Shown: piece after piece, positions 9,382 through 17,597 of the stretch
Numbering within the stretch: the stretch's first letter is position 1
Layout of the letters: each line of letters begins with the position of its first letter
Origin: Pseudomonadota bacterium
GTDB taxonomy: Bacteria > Pseudomonadota > Alphaproteobacteria > Rhizobiales > Aestuariivirgaceae
DNA: 58,868 nucleotides
Assembly (NCBI GenBank): GCA_963205315.1
Contig: CAUJIO010000094.1
Span: forward strand, 1 to 58,868
Direction of reading: 5' to 3'
Program-made: the position numbers and the translations under genes
Notes under the pieces: model-generated
Database searches by the model: none
Seen by the model: only the letters and a program-made list of their open reading frames with translations
Told to the model about the DNA's origin: nothing

Positions 9382-9777
9382 ATGCCGCTGCAACCCGACA
9401 TGGCCCAGGAACTCCGCAGCATGGTACGCGAGGTGCTGCGGGACGTGATGGCCACCCGTACGCAGCCTGCGGGGGCTGCAACCGAGGCCGTACGCATTGC
9501 CAATGATAGCGACCTGGCCGCGTTCGTCGCACGCATTGTCGAACCTGCAACCCTCGAGCGGATTAGGTCCGGCCACCTGCGTTTCACGCTTGGTGCTGGT
9601 ACTGGCGCTGCCCTACCCTCTTTGCCGTCAGAGGTTCTCACCGGTGTCGTCACCGAGCAGAAGCTCGACAGGCTGGCAGGCGCGCGTACGCTTGTTCTCG
9701 GTCCGGGTGCAGTCTTGACACCGCTGGCGCGCGACAAGGCGCGCAAGCTTGGACTGAAACTTGAAAGGAGACGCTAG
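9382..9777 (+). CDS. PduM-like microcompartment protein with N-terminal encapsulation-type helix
   Basis: 131 residues, ATG at 9382 directly after the preceding stop. The N-terminus (about 6-22, MAQELRSMVREVLRDVM) reads as an amphipathic helix of the encapsulation-peptide kind and is followed by a linker rich in A, T and Q. The C-terminal part, EQKLDRLAGARTLVL...VLTPLARDKARKLGLKL, resembles the C-terminus of PduM and of EutQ/EutT-type proteins (gene-family memory, not a search). Function is unknown: a structural adaptor between shell and core, or a small cargo enzyme. It lies between shell genes, and its stop abuts the BMC-P start. Confidence 0.75.
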   Translation: MPLQPDMAQELRSMVREVLRDVMATRTQPAGAATEAVRIANDSDLAAFVARIVEPATLERIRSGHLRFTLGAGTGAALPSLPSEVLTGVVTEQKLDRLAGARTLVLGPGAVLTPLARDKARKLGLKLERRR

Positions 9778-10032
9778 ATGCTGAAGGCGACAGTGACGGG
9801 CCGCATCTGGTCCACTAAAAAGATTTCGGAAGTGCCTGCTGGCTCGATCCTCGAGGTCCAGATCGACGATTCAAACTCACGCCTCCTCGCCTTCGATCCG
9901 CTTGGCTGCGGCGAAGGCGAGAAGGTGATGATCGCAACGGGCTCCGTGGCTGCGGCCTGGTTCCCGGGAAAATCCCCGCCCATCGATGCGCTGATCATCG
10001 GCTCCATCGATGAAGCGGCCACCAAGAAATAG
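9778..10032 (+). CDS. BMC-P vertex protein (EutN/CcmL family)
   Basis: 84-residue EutN/CcmL-family protein that forms pentamers capping the vertices of a polyhedral shell. Seen: the N-terminal strand MLKATVTGRIWSTKK, then DPLGCGEGEKVMIATGSVAA and the conserved end PIDALIIGSID. The ATG directly follows the previous TAG, and AAAGGAG lies upstream inside that gene. It is the only vertex protein in the locus. Confidence 0.95.
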   Translation: MLKATVTGRIWSTKKISEVPAGSILEVQIDDSNSRLLAFDPLGCGEGEKVMIATGSVAAAWFPGKSPPIDALIIGSIDEAATKK

Positions 10033-10059
10033 TCTGCAACGCTCACTACGGAGGACACC

Positions 10060-10341
10060 ATGAGCAACGCAATCGGAATGATCGAAACCAAGGGTTACGT
10101 TGCCGCAATGGCGGCGGCTGACGCGATGGTGAAGGCGGCGAATGTGACCATCGTCGGCCGCGAACAGGTGGGAGATGGCCTGGTTGCCGTCATCATCAAC
10201 GGCGACGTAGGTGCGGTGAAGGCCGCGACCGAAGCCGGAGCCGAAGTGGCGGGCCAGATCGGCACGCTGGTCTCGGTGCACGTGATCCCGCGTCCGCATG
10301 CCGACGTGTCGAAGCACTTCACGTCCGGTTCTTCAAAATAA
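10060..10341 (+). CDS. BMC-H hexameric shell protein
   Basis: 93-residue canonical single-BMC-domain protein (PduA/CcmK-like) that tiles the shell facets. Seen: [25 protein letters not shown] at the N-terminus and [13 protein letters not shown], ending in [10 protein letters not shown] good ribosome site (ACGGAGGA) lies 6-7 bases before the ATG. It is the only BMC-H gene in the window. A single BMC-H is a known trait of RMM-type compartments, and it means the selective facet pores all come from this protein plus the two BMC-T proteins. Confidence 0.96.
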   Translation: MSNAIGMIETKGYVAAMAAADAMVKAANVTIVGREQVGDGLVAVIINGDVGAVKAATEAGAEVAGQIGTLVSVHVIPRPHADVSKHFTSGSSK

Positions 10342-10356
10342 TCGCGGAACCAGACC

Positions 10357-11010
10357 GTGGCATCGCCGAGAGCGGCGGCAAAGGGTGAACTCCGGGTCTT
10401 TCTCACTGTAGAAGATCTGCAGCCGCAATTTGCCGCCTACATGGGAACACCGACGCGGGCGCGAGGCTATCCGCCAAGTGCCGGCCAGCATTCACTCATC
10501 ATCGAGGTCGCACCCGGCCTGATGATCGAGCGGGTGATGGATCTGGCGCTGAAGGCCGACCCCGATCTGGAGCCTGGCATTCTGTTCGTCGAACGGCAGT
10601 TCGGCATTCTGGAGATCCACGGGAGCGACAAGGAGCGCTTGCTGGCGGCTGGCCGCGCCGTGCTGGCAGGCATCGGCTTGACCGAGGGCGACCAGCTGGC
10701 GCCGCGTATCCTGTTCACCGATGTGATCGAAAACATCGCCGACCAGCACGCCGTCATCATCAACCGGAACCGCCAGGCCTCGATGGTGATGCCGGGTGAG
10801 ACTTTGCTCGTCTGCGAGATGGTTCCCGCACTTTATGCCGCCATCGCCGCGAACGCCGCCGAGAAGGCCGCACCACGGCTGACGCTCGTCGATGTGCAGA
10901 TGATCGGCGCGGCGGGGCGCCTCTACATGTCCGGCACGACGGCGGATGTGGAACGGGGGCTTGCGGAGATCGAACGAGTTCTGGCAGGAATCGAAGGACG
11001 CAATTCCTGA
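10357..11010 (+). CDS. BMC-T shell protein (tandem BMC domains), second copy
   Basis: 217 residues with two fused BMC domains after a longer N-terminal extension (first ~15 residues ASPRAAAKGELR). It starts with GTG at 10357, 15 bases after the BMC-H stop. Seen: LTVEDLQPQFAAYMG, PGILFVERQFGILEIHG, NRNRQASMVMPGETLL and NAAEKAAPRLTLVDVQMIGAAGR. The pore-region loop (RQASM) differs from that of the first BMC-T (KGGSM), suggesting different pore selectivity or gating. It is followed 10 bases on by the kinase gene. Confidence 0.92.
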   Translation: MASPRAAAKGELRVFLTVEDLQPQFAAYMGTPTRARGYPPSAGQHSLIIEVAPGLMIERVMDLALKADPDLEPGILFVERQFGILEIHGSDKERLLAAGRAVLAGIGLTEGDQLAPRILFTDVIENIADQHAVIINRNRQASMVMPGETLLVCEMVPALYAAIAANAAEKAAPRLTLVDVQMIGAAGRLYMSGTTADVERGLAEIERVLAGIEGRNS

Positions 11011-11020
11011 AGGTGACCCC

Positions 11021-12031
11021 GTGAAAGACTTCGACGCACTAGCCCACGATGAGCAGCTGGCAATTCTTCTCGACGTGGCGCGCAGTGCCATCGGACGTTA
11101 CGACCTGCCCTCCGGCGCTAGCGTCAGCATGCTGAATCTTTCGGAGAACGCGACCTACAAGGTCGAGGCGCCGGATGGGCGGCGCTGGGCTATGCGGATC
11201 CATCGCGACGGCTATCATTCGCGCACCGCCATTGCCTCCGAACTGGCCTGGCTGATGGACTTGCGCCAGACCGGCGTGGTGGCAACGCCTGTTCCGGTCA
11301 AAGGCCGCGACGGTGAGATCATTCAGGACGTCGATCATCCGCGCCTCCCACGGCCGCGGCATGTGGTGCTGTCGGAATGGGAGACGGGTGCCGAACCCGG
11401 CATTGGTGAAGACCTCTCGGAACCGTTTGAAGTGCTCGGTGAGGTCACCGCGCGCATGCATGTCCACGCGCGCCAGTGGAAGCGGCCGTCATGGTTCACG
11501 CGCCTCACCTGGGATTTCGAGACGGCGCTTGGCGAGGACAAGCCGCATTGGGGCCGCTGGCGCGACGGCGTCGGCATGGATGCGGCCAAGGAACGGCTGT
11601 TCGGTCGCACCGTCGATCTGATCGGCGCGCGGCTCAAGGCCTACGGCAAGGGGCCCGAACGCTTCGGCCTCATCCACTGCGATCTGCGCCTGGCCAATCT
11701 GCTCATCGACGGCAAGACCGTGAAGGCGATCGACTTCGACGATTGCGGCTTCGGCTGGTACATGTATGACGCCGCAACGCCGGTCTCATTCTACGAGCAT
11801 GAGCCGCAGGTTCCTCACCTGATCGAATCCTGGAAGAAGGGCTACCGCAAGGTGCTGGCGCTGCCGAAGGCCGACGAGGATGAAATCCCCACCTTCATCA
11901 TGCTCCGCCGCATCCTGCTTGTGGCGTGGGTCGCCTCGCACATCGAAGCGGAATTCCCGCGGTCGCTTGGCGCGGGCTTCACCGAGCAAACGACCGGTTT
12001 GTGCGAGGCCTATCTCCGCCGCTACGCCTGA
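11021..12031 (+). CDS. APH-fold kinase, probable 1-amino-2-propanol kinase
   Basis: 336-residue aminoglycoside-phosphotransferase-fold kinase. The catalytic loop LIHCDLRLANLLID and metal-binding IDFDDCGFGW are intact. The GTG at 11021 is preceded by GAAGGTG; an in-frame upstream start would run into the shell gene. In RMM-type loci an APH kinase phosphorylates (S)-1-amino-2-propanol to make the substrate of the class III lyase, and this gene sits in the same operon. A homoserine/choline-kinase-like or antibiotic kinase role is less likely given the context. Its 3' end overlaps the convergent SDR gene by 10 bp. Confidence 0.85.
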   Translation: MKDFDALAHDEQLAILLDVARSAIGRYDLPSGASVSMLNLSENATYKVEAPDGRRWAMRIHRDGYHSRTAIASELAWLMDLRQTGVVATPVPVKGRDGEIIQDVDHPRLPRPRHVVLSEWETGAEPGIGEDLSEPFEVLGEVTARMHVHARQWKRPSWFTRLTWDFETALGEDKPHWGRWRDGVGMDAAKERLFGRTVDLIGARLKAYGKGPERFGLIHCDLRLANLLIDGKTVKAIDFDDCGFGWYMYDAATPVSFYEHEPQVPHLIESWKKGYRKVLALPKADEDEIPTFIMLRRILLVAWVASHIEAEFPRSLGAGFTEQTTGLCEAYLRRYA

Positions 12032-12792
12032 GCCAGCGCCTCGAGGCTTTCGGGCAGGATCTGACCGCCATCGACGATGATCGTCTGTCCGGTCACGTAG
12101 GCTGCTTCCTTCGAGGCAAAATAGAGGGCGGCGTGGCCAATATCGTCAACGTGGCCCAACCGCTTCAACGGCACCGAGGCGGCCATGCTACGCTGATACT
12201 CTTCGCCCATCCCGGCAAGCCCTTCTGTGACGATATTGCCGGGCAGGACCGCGTTCACGGTAATGGCGTATTTCGCCAGTTCGATGCAGGCAGTGCGCAT
12301 GAAGCCGAGCTGGCCAGCCTTTGTGGCGCCGTAGTGCGTCCAGCCCGGAAATCCGGTGACCGGGCCGGTGATCGAAGACGTCAGCACGATGCGGCCCTGA
12401 TCAGATCTTTTGAGATACGGAATGGCGGCCTTCACCGAGTGGAAGGTGCCCTTGAGATTGGTGTCGTTCACCTCGTCCCATTGCTCGGACGTCATCTCCT
12501 CCAGCCGCGCCGGCGGAAAGATGCCGGCATTGGCGCAGAGCACGTCAAGGCCGCCATTGCGCGCGCTCACGTCCTGCATGGCCTTCTCCATGCTGGCAAG
12601 CGAAGTGACGTCACCCGAGAGGCCAAAGGCGCCATGGCCTATCTCCCTGGCCGCGGCCTCGGCCTGATCGGCATGCCGCGACAGGATGGCCACCTTGGCC
12701 CCGGCCTGCGCGAAGACGCGCGCGATGCCCTTGCCGATGCCTTTCGATCCGCCGGTGACGACGACCGAGCGTCCTTTCAGTGATTGCGTCAT
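12022..12792 (-). CDS. SDR oxidoreductase, probable 1-amino-2-propanol (amino-alcohol) dehydrogenase
   Basis: 256-residue short-chain dehydrogenase. Seen: the NAD(P) site TGGSKGIGKGI, the NAG strand (LCANAGIFPP), the Ser of SSITG, the YGATK catalytic pair, and a C-terminus with VDGGQILPES. The LDVLCANAGIF, PGNIVTEGL and VDGGQ..PES segments match what I recall of the amino-alcohol dehydrogenases of Rhodococcus and the mycobacterial RMM locus, which interconvert aminoacetone and 1-amino-2-propanol. It converges on the kinase gene with a 10-bp overlap, and the ABC transporter genes precede it on the same strand. FabG-like ketoreductase is the alternative. Confidence 0.82.
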   Translation of the reverse strand: MTQSLKGRSVVVTGGSKGIGKGIARVFAQAGAKVAILSRHADQAEAAAREIGHGAFGLSGDVTSLASMEKAMQDVSARNGGLDVLCANAGIFPPARLEEMTSEQWDEVNDTNLKGTFHSVKAAIPYLKRSDQGRIVLTSSITGPVTGFPGWTHYGATKAGQLGFMRTACIELAKYAITVNAVLPGNIVTEGLAGMGEEYQRSMAASVPLKRLGHVDDIGHAALYFASKEAAYVTGQTIIVDGGQILPESLEALAQA

Positions 12793-12822
12793 GTGTCTGC
12801 TCCCAGGTTCTGCACGTGAAAT

Positions 12823-13629
12823 CTATTCTGCGGCCTTGGCGCGGCGGGTCGCGAGGATCAGGCCATAACCGCCGATCAGCAGGATCGCCGCGCCCACGGT
12901 CGACACGGTGCCGAGCACCGGAACGCCTGGCGTATATCCTGCCACCATCTTGGCATAGAGATATTCCGGCACCGTCGTGTCGGCGCCTGTGGTGAAGAGC
13001 GACAATGGGAAATTGCCCCATGAGAGCAGGAAGGCGAACAGCGCACCGGAGAACAGTCCGGGAAAGAGGACCGGAAGCGTTACTTCGCGCAAGACCTGCC
13101 AGCGCGATGCACCGAGATCAAAGGCTGCCTCTTCCAGAGCCGGATCGAAACTGTAGACCTGGATCGAAATGACGAGCGTCACCACCGGCACGATCCACAC
13201 CAGATGCGCGAAGACCGCGGTCATCCAAGACAGGGGCAGGCCCAGCGTATTGAACCACAACAGCAGCGCCAGCCCCAGAACCGATTGCGGAAAGAAGATG
13301 GGCAGGAGAATGACCTTCTGATAGAGCGAGCGGCCCTTCCAGTCATAGCGCGCGAAAGCCATGGCGCCGAAAAAGGCGATCGCCACGGCGATCACCGTGA
13401 CGCAGAGCGCAATGATGATGGACGTGGAGAGCAGCTGACGGATCTCGATTGAACTGAAGGTTTTATGCCACCACTCCAGCCCCCACTTCGAAATGGGAAA
13501 CTGGAAATAGCGGCTCGCCGTCAGCGACGCGAGCGTGATGCAGATCGTCGGCAGATAAACGAAGACGATGACTGCGATGGTCCACACCGTGATGAGCGCG
13601 TGGCGCAGGCGCTGTTGCCGGTCTTGCAT
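12823..13629 (-). CDS. ABC transporter permease, PotC-type
   Basis: 268-residue inner-membrane permease with six predicted spans. The binding-protein-dependent transport loop EEAAFDLGASRWQVLREVTLP is present; it docks on the ATPase. It is the second permease of a complete spermidine/putrescine-type importer (binding protein 15621, ATPase 14480, permease 13633), with only 3 bases to the preceding permease gene. Given the amino-alcohol microcompartment next door, the substrate may be a small amino alcohol or amine rather than a polyamine (inference). Confidence 0.9.
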   Translation of the reverse strand: MQDRQQRLRHALITVWTIAVIVFVYLPTICITLASLTASRYFQFPISKWGLEWWHKTFSSIEIRQLLSTSIIIALCVTVIAVAIAFFGAMAFARYDWKGRSLYQKVILLPIFFPQSVLGLALLLWFNTLGLPLSWMTAVFAHLVWIVPVVTLVISIQVYSFDPALEEAAFDLGASRWQVLREVTLPVLFPGLFSGALFAFLLSWGNFPLSLFTTGADTTVPEYLYAKMVAGYTPGVPVLGTVSTVGAAILLIGGYGLILATRRAKAAE

Positions 13630-13632
13630 CGG

Positions 13633-14475
13633 CTATCTCCGCCCCAGGAACTTGTCGAGATCGAAGCGCCGCAGCGCCAGGATTACAAGAACACCGACCA
13701 CCAGCATCAGCAGCACGGAAAGCGCGGCTCCCAATGGCCAATTCTGCGCGTAGGTGAAGGCGATCTCGATATCATGCGAAATCGGAATGACCTGTTGTCC
13801 GCCCAGAACCTTGGCCTCGGCGATTGCGCCGACGGCGAGGACAAATGTCAGCAGAAATCCGATGGTGATGCCAGGCATCGACAACGGCAGCTCGACTTCG
13901 GTGAAGACCTGCCAGCGCGAGGCTCCGAGATCGAACGCGGCATCGCGGGTTTCGTTCGGCACCATGCTGATGCCCAAGGTCATGGGAAAGAGCATGAAAG
14001 GCAAATAGACATAGACCATGCCGAAGATAATGGCCGGAAGCGTGAAGAGGATACTCTCGAGCTGCCAACCGAACATCGACTTCAAGGTGCCGAGCAAAAC
14101 GCCATTCTTGATGAAGAAAAGCACCCAGCCATAGAGCCGGATGTTTTCGGACACAAAGAGCGGAATGGTGAAGAGCAGCGTGAGCAGTGTCGCCCATCGC
14201 CCGAAGACCCGCACCAGGCCATAGGCGACAGGGTAGCAAATCAACGCGAGCACCACGACGGCGATGAAGGCGAGACCGAGCGACCAGAGGAATGAAATGT
14301 AGCTGCTGCTCTCGAAGATCGTCCTATAGTTCTCGAGCGTCGGCGCGCCGCCAAAAGAAAAGCTGCGCGGCGGCATGAAACTGAACCAGATGACGGCGAT
14401 GAGCGGTGCCGCGAACCCTGCGAGCAGGAACAGCACCACTGGAATTGCCGACCGTTCTCCGTGTCCAAGGCGCAT
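13633..14475 (-). CDS. ABC transporter permease, PotB-type
   Basis: 280-residue inner-membrane permease with about six spans and the coupling loop DAAFDLGASRWQVFTEVELP. It lies 4 bases after the ATPase stop and 3 bases before the second permease, in a tightly packed operon. It forms a heterodimeric channel with the PotC-type permease. The N-terminal span is in SAIPVVLFLLAGFAAPLIAVIW, followed by a periplasmic loop rich in F and S. Confidence 0.9.
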   Translation of the reverse strand: MRLGHGERSAIPVVLFLLAGFAAPLIAVIWFSFMPPRSFSFGGAPTLENYRTIFESSSYISFLWSLGLAFIAVVVLALICYPVAYGLVRVFGRWATLLTLLFTIPLFVSENIRLYGWVLFFIKNGVLLGTLKSMFGWQLESILFTLPAIIFGMVYVYLPFMLFPMTLGISMVPNETRDAAFDLGASRWQVFTEVELPLSMPGITIGFLLTFVLAVGAIAEAKVLGGQQVIPISHDIEIAFTYAQNWPLGAALSVLLMLVVGVLVILALRRFDLDKFLGRR

Positions 14476-14479
14476 GGCG

Positions 14480-15547
14480 TCAGTCCGTTACCAGGATGGC
14501 GTCGCCCGCATCCCAGCCGATCGTCACGTCGTCGTCGAGCTTGCCTTTGAATGCCTGCTGCCGGAGTTTCTCCACCGCGAACACGTTCCGGCCGACGCGC
14601 ACCTGATACTGGATGCGTGAGCCAAGTACGTATTCATTGTAGACGCGGCCCGCCATGGCGTTGTCGGCCTCGCCTGCATTGGCCAGGAAACGAAGGAATT
14701 CCGGCCTGATGACGAGATGGCCCTGGGTGAAACCCGGCGGAATGGCCGGTGGCTTGAGGCGCGCACCCGTTTCGGCCACATGCAGCAGCCCATCCTTGGC
14801 CAAGGATACCGGCACGACATTCACATCACCGACAAACTCGGACACAAACCGCGTATTGGGAGCGGAGTAGATTTCATGCGGGCTCCCGACCTGAACGAGC
14901 TTGCCGGCCCGCATCACGCCAATGCGGTCGCTCATCACCATCGCTTCTTCAAGCGAATGGGTGATGTAAACGAAAGTCTTCTTCGTTTCGCGATGGATGT
15001 CCTTCAGCTCTTTCTCAAGCGTCTTTCTGAGCTTGTAGTCGATGGCAGACAGCGGCTCATCGAAGAAGAGGATTTGCGGATCGTAGGCCAGTGCGCGCGC
15101 CAAGGCCACGCGCTGACGCTCGCCACCTGAGCATTTCAGGACATTCTTGCCATAGTATGATTGCGGCAGGCGCAACAGGTCTATGAGCTGCAGGGCGCGC
15201 GCCTTGCGGGATTCAGGGGTTTCGCCCCTTATCTTCAAGGGGAATTCGATATTCTGCCCGACCGTCCGATGCGGGAACAGGGCCAAGGACTGGAATACCA
15301 TGCAGGTCGGCCGCTTGTTGGCCGGCAGATCGTTGATGCGCTCGCCGCGCAGCAAAATGTCGCCGCTCGTCGGTGTGTCCATGCCGGCCAGCATGCGCAA
15401 CATGGTCGTCTTGCCGGAACCCGAAGGTCCGACGATGGTGAAGAACTCGCCTTCCGCAATATCGAGATCGATCGAATCGACAGCAGCATGTGGCCCGAAC
15501 ATCTTGCGAACCGATTTCAGCGACAGGATCGGCAGTGATTGCATCAT
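14480..15547 (-). CDS. ABC transporter ATP-binding protein, PotA-type
   Basis: 355-residue ATPase energising the importer. Walker A is GPSGSGKTT, the Q-loop is VFQSLALFPH, the signature is CSGGERQRVALARAL and Walker B is ILFFDEPLSAID. A C-terminal TOBE regulatory domain follows (about 270-355). The signature motif reads CSGGE instead of the usual LSGGQ, a tolerated variant. The start could be either of two consecutive ATG codons. It is the only polyamine-type ATPase in the window and could also serve the ATPase-less system at 29191-31915. Confidence 0.92.
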   Translation of the reverse strand: MMQSLPILSLKSVRKMFGPHAAVDSIDLDIAEGEFFTIVGPSGSGKTTMLRMLAGMDTPTSGDILLRGERINDLPANKRPTCMVFQSLALFPHRTVGQNIEFPLKIRGETPESRKARALQLIDLLRLPQSYYGKNVLKCSGGERQRVALARALAYDPQILFFDEPLSAIDYKLRKTLEKELKDIHRETKKTFVYITHSLEEAMVMSDRIGVMRAGKLVQVGSPHEIYSAPNTRFVSEFVGDVNVVPVSLAKDGLLHVAETGARLKPPAIPPGFTQGHLVIRPEFLRFLANAGEADNAMAGRVYNEYVLGSRIQYQVRVGRNVFAVEKLRQQAFKGKLDDDVTIGWDAGDAILVTD

Positions 15548-15573
15548 CCTCTGCGAGGCCTTTCAATAAACGT

Positions 15574-15604
15574 GCAACCCCCGCACGGAGGTTGCAGGGG
15601 TTGC
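15574..15604 (-). terminator. Intercistronic stem-loop after the binding-protein gene
   Basis: Perfect 8-bp repeat GCAACCCC / GGGGTTGC within the 73-base gap between the binding-protein and ATPase genes. Hairpins at this place in ABC operons commonly protect the binding-protein mRNA or reduce read-through, giving excess binding protein. No T-tract follows, so partial attenuation or RNA stabilisation is more likely than full termination. Confidence 0.5.
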
Positions 15605-15620
15605 GGTCGTGGCAATGTGA

Positions 15621-16787
15621 TCAGCCGCCGGAGGCTTCACGCTTGGCTGCCGTCATGATGTCGAGCAGCTTGTCGTAGTCCGGAACGATGTCATACTCGG
15701 CGCAGCCGGCCATCTCCTGTTCAAGACTGTCCCACTGGATTGCATCCAGCTCTTCCTTGGTGAAGAGGCTGAAGCAATCCGGGTTGCCCATCTGGGCAAC
15801 GGGATTGAACGTACCTTCCGCGAAAGCCACCTTGTGGGCCACATCCGGAGCCTGGACATATTCGAGGAACTGGTCGGCAAGCGGCGACAGATCCGGGTTG
15901 TTGACCTGTGAGGTCACCTCGATCCACGAGATGCCGCCCTTTCCTCCGGCCATCGGGCCCGACTTTGGCGTGATGCCGCGGATTTCGGGATGGCCGTCAG
16001 CGCGTGCGGGCGAGGCCGAATACGTGCCGCCCGTCAGGTGGAAGTCAATCTCACCCGCCACGAGTGACTGGTTCATCGTGGCGATATCACCCACCACCTT
16101 GGCACCCTTGAACACGCGCTTTGCCGTCTCGGTGAATTTCGCCACCTCCTCGTCGCTGTGCATCTTGAACGGATCGAAACCGGCGATGCAGCAAAGACAG
16201 AAGACGTTCCAGTCATCGGATTCGAGGATGCCGTATTTCTTGTCGTTGGCCGGATCGTTCCACAGGTTCCAGCCCTGGTCTTCCGCCGTCGCCCGGCTCA
16301 CCTTGTCGGTGTTGACCACAAAGCTATAGGGCCCAAAACGCTGGACCATGCCGAGCAGTTCGGCGCCCGCGTCGTCCATGGCCCATTTGTAGGGCGCCTT
16401 GAACGCCGGCATCATCTTGTCGAAATAGGGTTCGAATTTCGCCCGGTCGAGCGGCTTGATGAGCTTTTCCGGGGCCATGATCTTGCGAGCCCACGGATTA
16501 TTGACGTTGATGAGATCCCAGACATTGGTTTCACCGGCGCGCAGCCGGTTGATCATCGTCGGATCGTTGGTGAGCGATTCGGCCTTCACCGTGGCGCCGG
16601 TCGACGTGCGGAACGGATCGAGCACCTGCGCCGAGTTGTAACCCTCCCAGCACAGGATGTTCAGTTCCTTGTCGCGAGCGGCAAAGGCCGCGCCGGGCAT
16701 TGCAGTCGCTGCGCCCGAGAATGCGGCCGCCCAGAGCGCCGACTGTTGCATGAAGTTTCGGCGTGACATCCTGCTGCTGTTGGCCAT
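15621..16787 (-). CDS. ABC transporter substrate-binding protein, PotD-type, Tat-exported
   Basis: 388-residue periplasmic binding protein of the spermidine/putrescine family. The N-terminus carries a twin-arginine motif (SRRNF) before a hydrophobic stretch and an AFA-A cleavage site, pointing to Tat export. Mature features include LNILCWEGYN, NDPTMINRLRAG, FGPYSFVVNTDKV and GTYSASPARADGHPEI. Several Cys residues (CLCCIAG) are unusual for this family. It heads the transporter genes; the isochorismatase-like gene ends 106 bases upstream. Confidence 0.9.
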   Translation of the reverse strand: MANSSRMSRRNFMQQSALWAAAFSGAATAMPGAAFAARDKELNILCWEGYNSAQVLDPFRTSTGATVKAESLTNDPTMINRLRAGETNVWDLINVNNPWARKIMAPEKLIKPLDRAKFEPYFDKMMPAFKAPYKWAMDDAGAELLGMVQRFGPYSFVVNTDKVSRATAEDQGWNLWNDPANDKKYGILESDDWNVFCLCCIAGFDPFKMHSDEEVAKFTETAKRVFKGAKVVGDIATMNQSLVAGEIDFHLTGGTYSASPARADGHPEIRGITPKSGPMAGGKGGISWIEVTSQVNNPDLSPLADQFLEYVQAPDVAHKVAFAEGTFNPVAQMGNPDCFSLFTKEELDAIQWDSLEQEMAGCAEYDIVPDYDKLLDIMTAAKREASGG

Positions 16788-16810
16788 GTCTCACTCCCTG
16801 TGATTTTGTC

Positions 16811-16838
16811 GTGTGGCTTCCTGTTGGAAGTTCCACAC
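16811..16838. repeat. Inverted repeat upstream of the binding-protein gene
   Basis: Nested arms GTGTGG / CCACAC and CTTCC / GGAAG around a TGTT loop, with a 2-base bulge, between the isochorismatase-like gene and the binding-protein start. It could be an operator for the transporter operon or an mRNA hairpin separating it from the dehydratase genes. No T-tract follows on the minus strand. Confidence 0.4.
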
Positions 16839-16893
16839 GGAATTCAGCACTATTTTTTTCCGAGAGTAAAGGGGCCAGACCCGTCAAACTTGC

Positions 16894-17589
16894 CTACGCA
16901 GATCTGATATAGGTCTCGACATCACTGCTCGACATGACGTGGCAATAGATCATGTTGATGATTTCGAGTTCCTTCGTGTGCAGATCATCTGTTGCTGCTG
17001 CGCAGCAATCGTCCAGCACGATGACCTGATAACTTTCATCCGCCAGGCTGCGCACCGTCGAGGAGACACACTGGTCGGTGAATATCCCGCAGCAGATCAC
17101 GGTCCTGATGCCGAGATTATGCAATATCAGCCGCAAATTTGTGCCGGTCAGTGCTGAATCTGTCGTCTTGGTGACGACGATTTCATCACCCACAGGCTGA
17201 AGGGACGGGACAAGCTGCGAAGGATACTCGTCCTTCGGCAGAAGGAGATTGTTCCAGCCCGGCATCTTCTGCGACAGCGAGCGGTCGCGGCCATCCCTGG
17301 TGTGACATGCGATGCGGGCAAACAGGCACTCGATGCCTTGACGCCGCGCCAGGTCCAACATTCTAGCGGTATTGGGAATGACCGACCTGTGCATGCGATC
17401 ATGAAACGGTGTCCACATGTCGTAACGGCGGACGTCGTCGCCAGAAAGATTGGAGCGGGCAGGACGCTCCAGATAAGTGTTCTGAACATCGATCACCAGC
17501 AGAGCTGTCTGCTGCGGCAGCAGCACGGGATCCTCAGGCTCGGGTGCTCCGAGATAATAGAGCGAGCGATAGTTGGTCTTCCAGCTCAT
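16894..17589 (-). CDS. Isochorismatase-family cysteine hydrolase
   Basis: 231-residue alpha/beta cysteine hydrolase. The catalytic triad is readable: Asp in LLVIDVQNTY, Lys in VVTKTTDSALTGTNL, and the nucleophile Cys in GIFTDQCVSSTVR. This family includes N-carbamoylsarcosine amidohydrolase, nicotinamidase and peroxyureidoacrylate hydrolase, mostly cleaving amides or carbamoyl groups. It lies 8 bases after the dehydratase small-subunit stop, in one run with a carbamoylase-like gene. An amide- or carbamate-cleaving step in the same pathway is inferred; the substrate is unknown. Confidence 0.87.
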   Translation of the reverse strand: MSWKTNYRSLYYLGAPEPEDPVLLPQQTALLVIDVQNTYLERPARSNLSGDDVRRYDMWTPFHDRMHRSVIPNTARMLDLARRQGIECLFARIACHTRDGRDRSLSQKMPGWNNLLLPKDEYPSQLVPSLQPVGDEIVVTKTTDSALTGTNLRLILHNLGIRTVICCGIFTDQCVSSTVRSLADESYQVIVLDDCCAAATDDLHTKELEIINMIYCHVMSSSDVETYIRSA

Positions 17590-17597
17590 GCTGTCTC

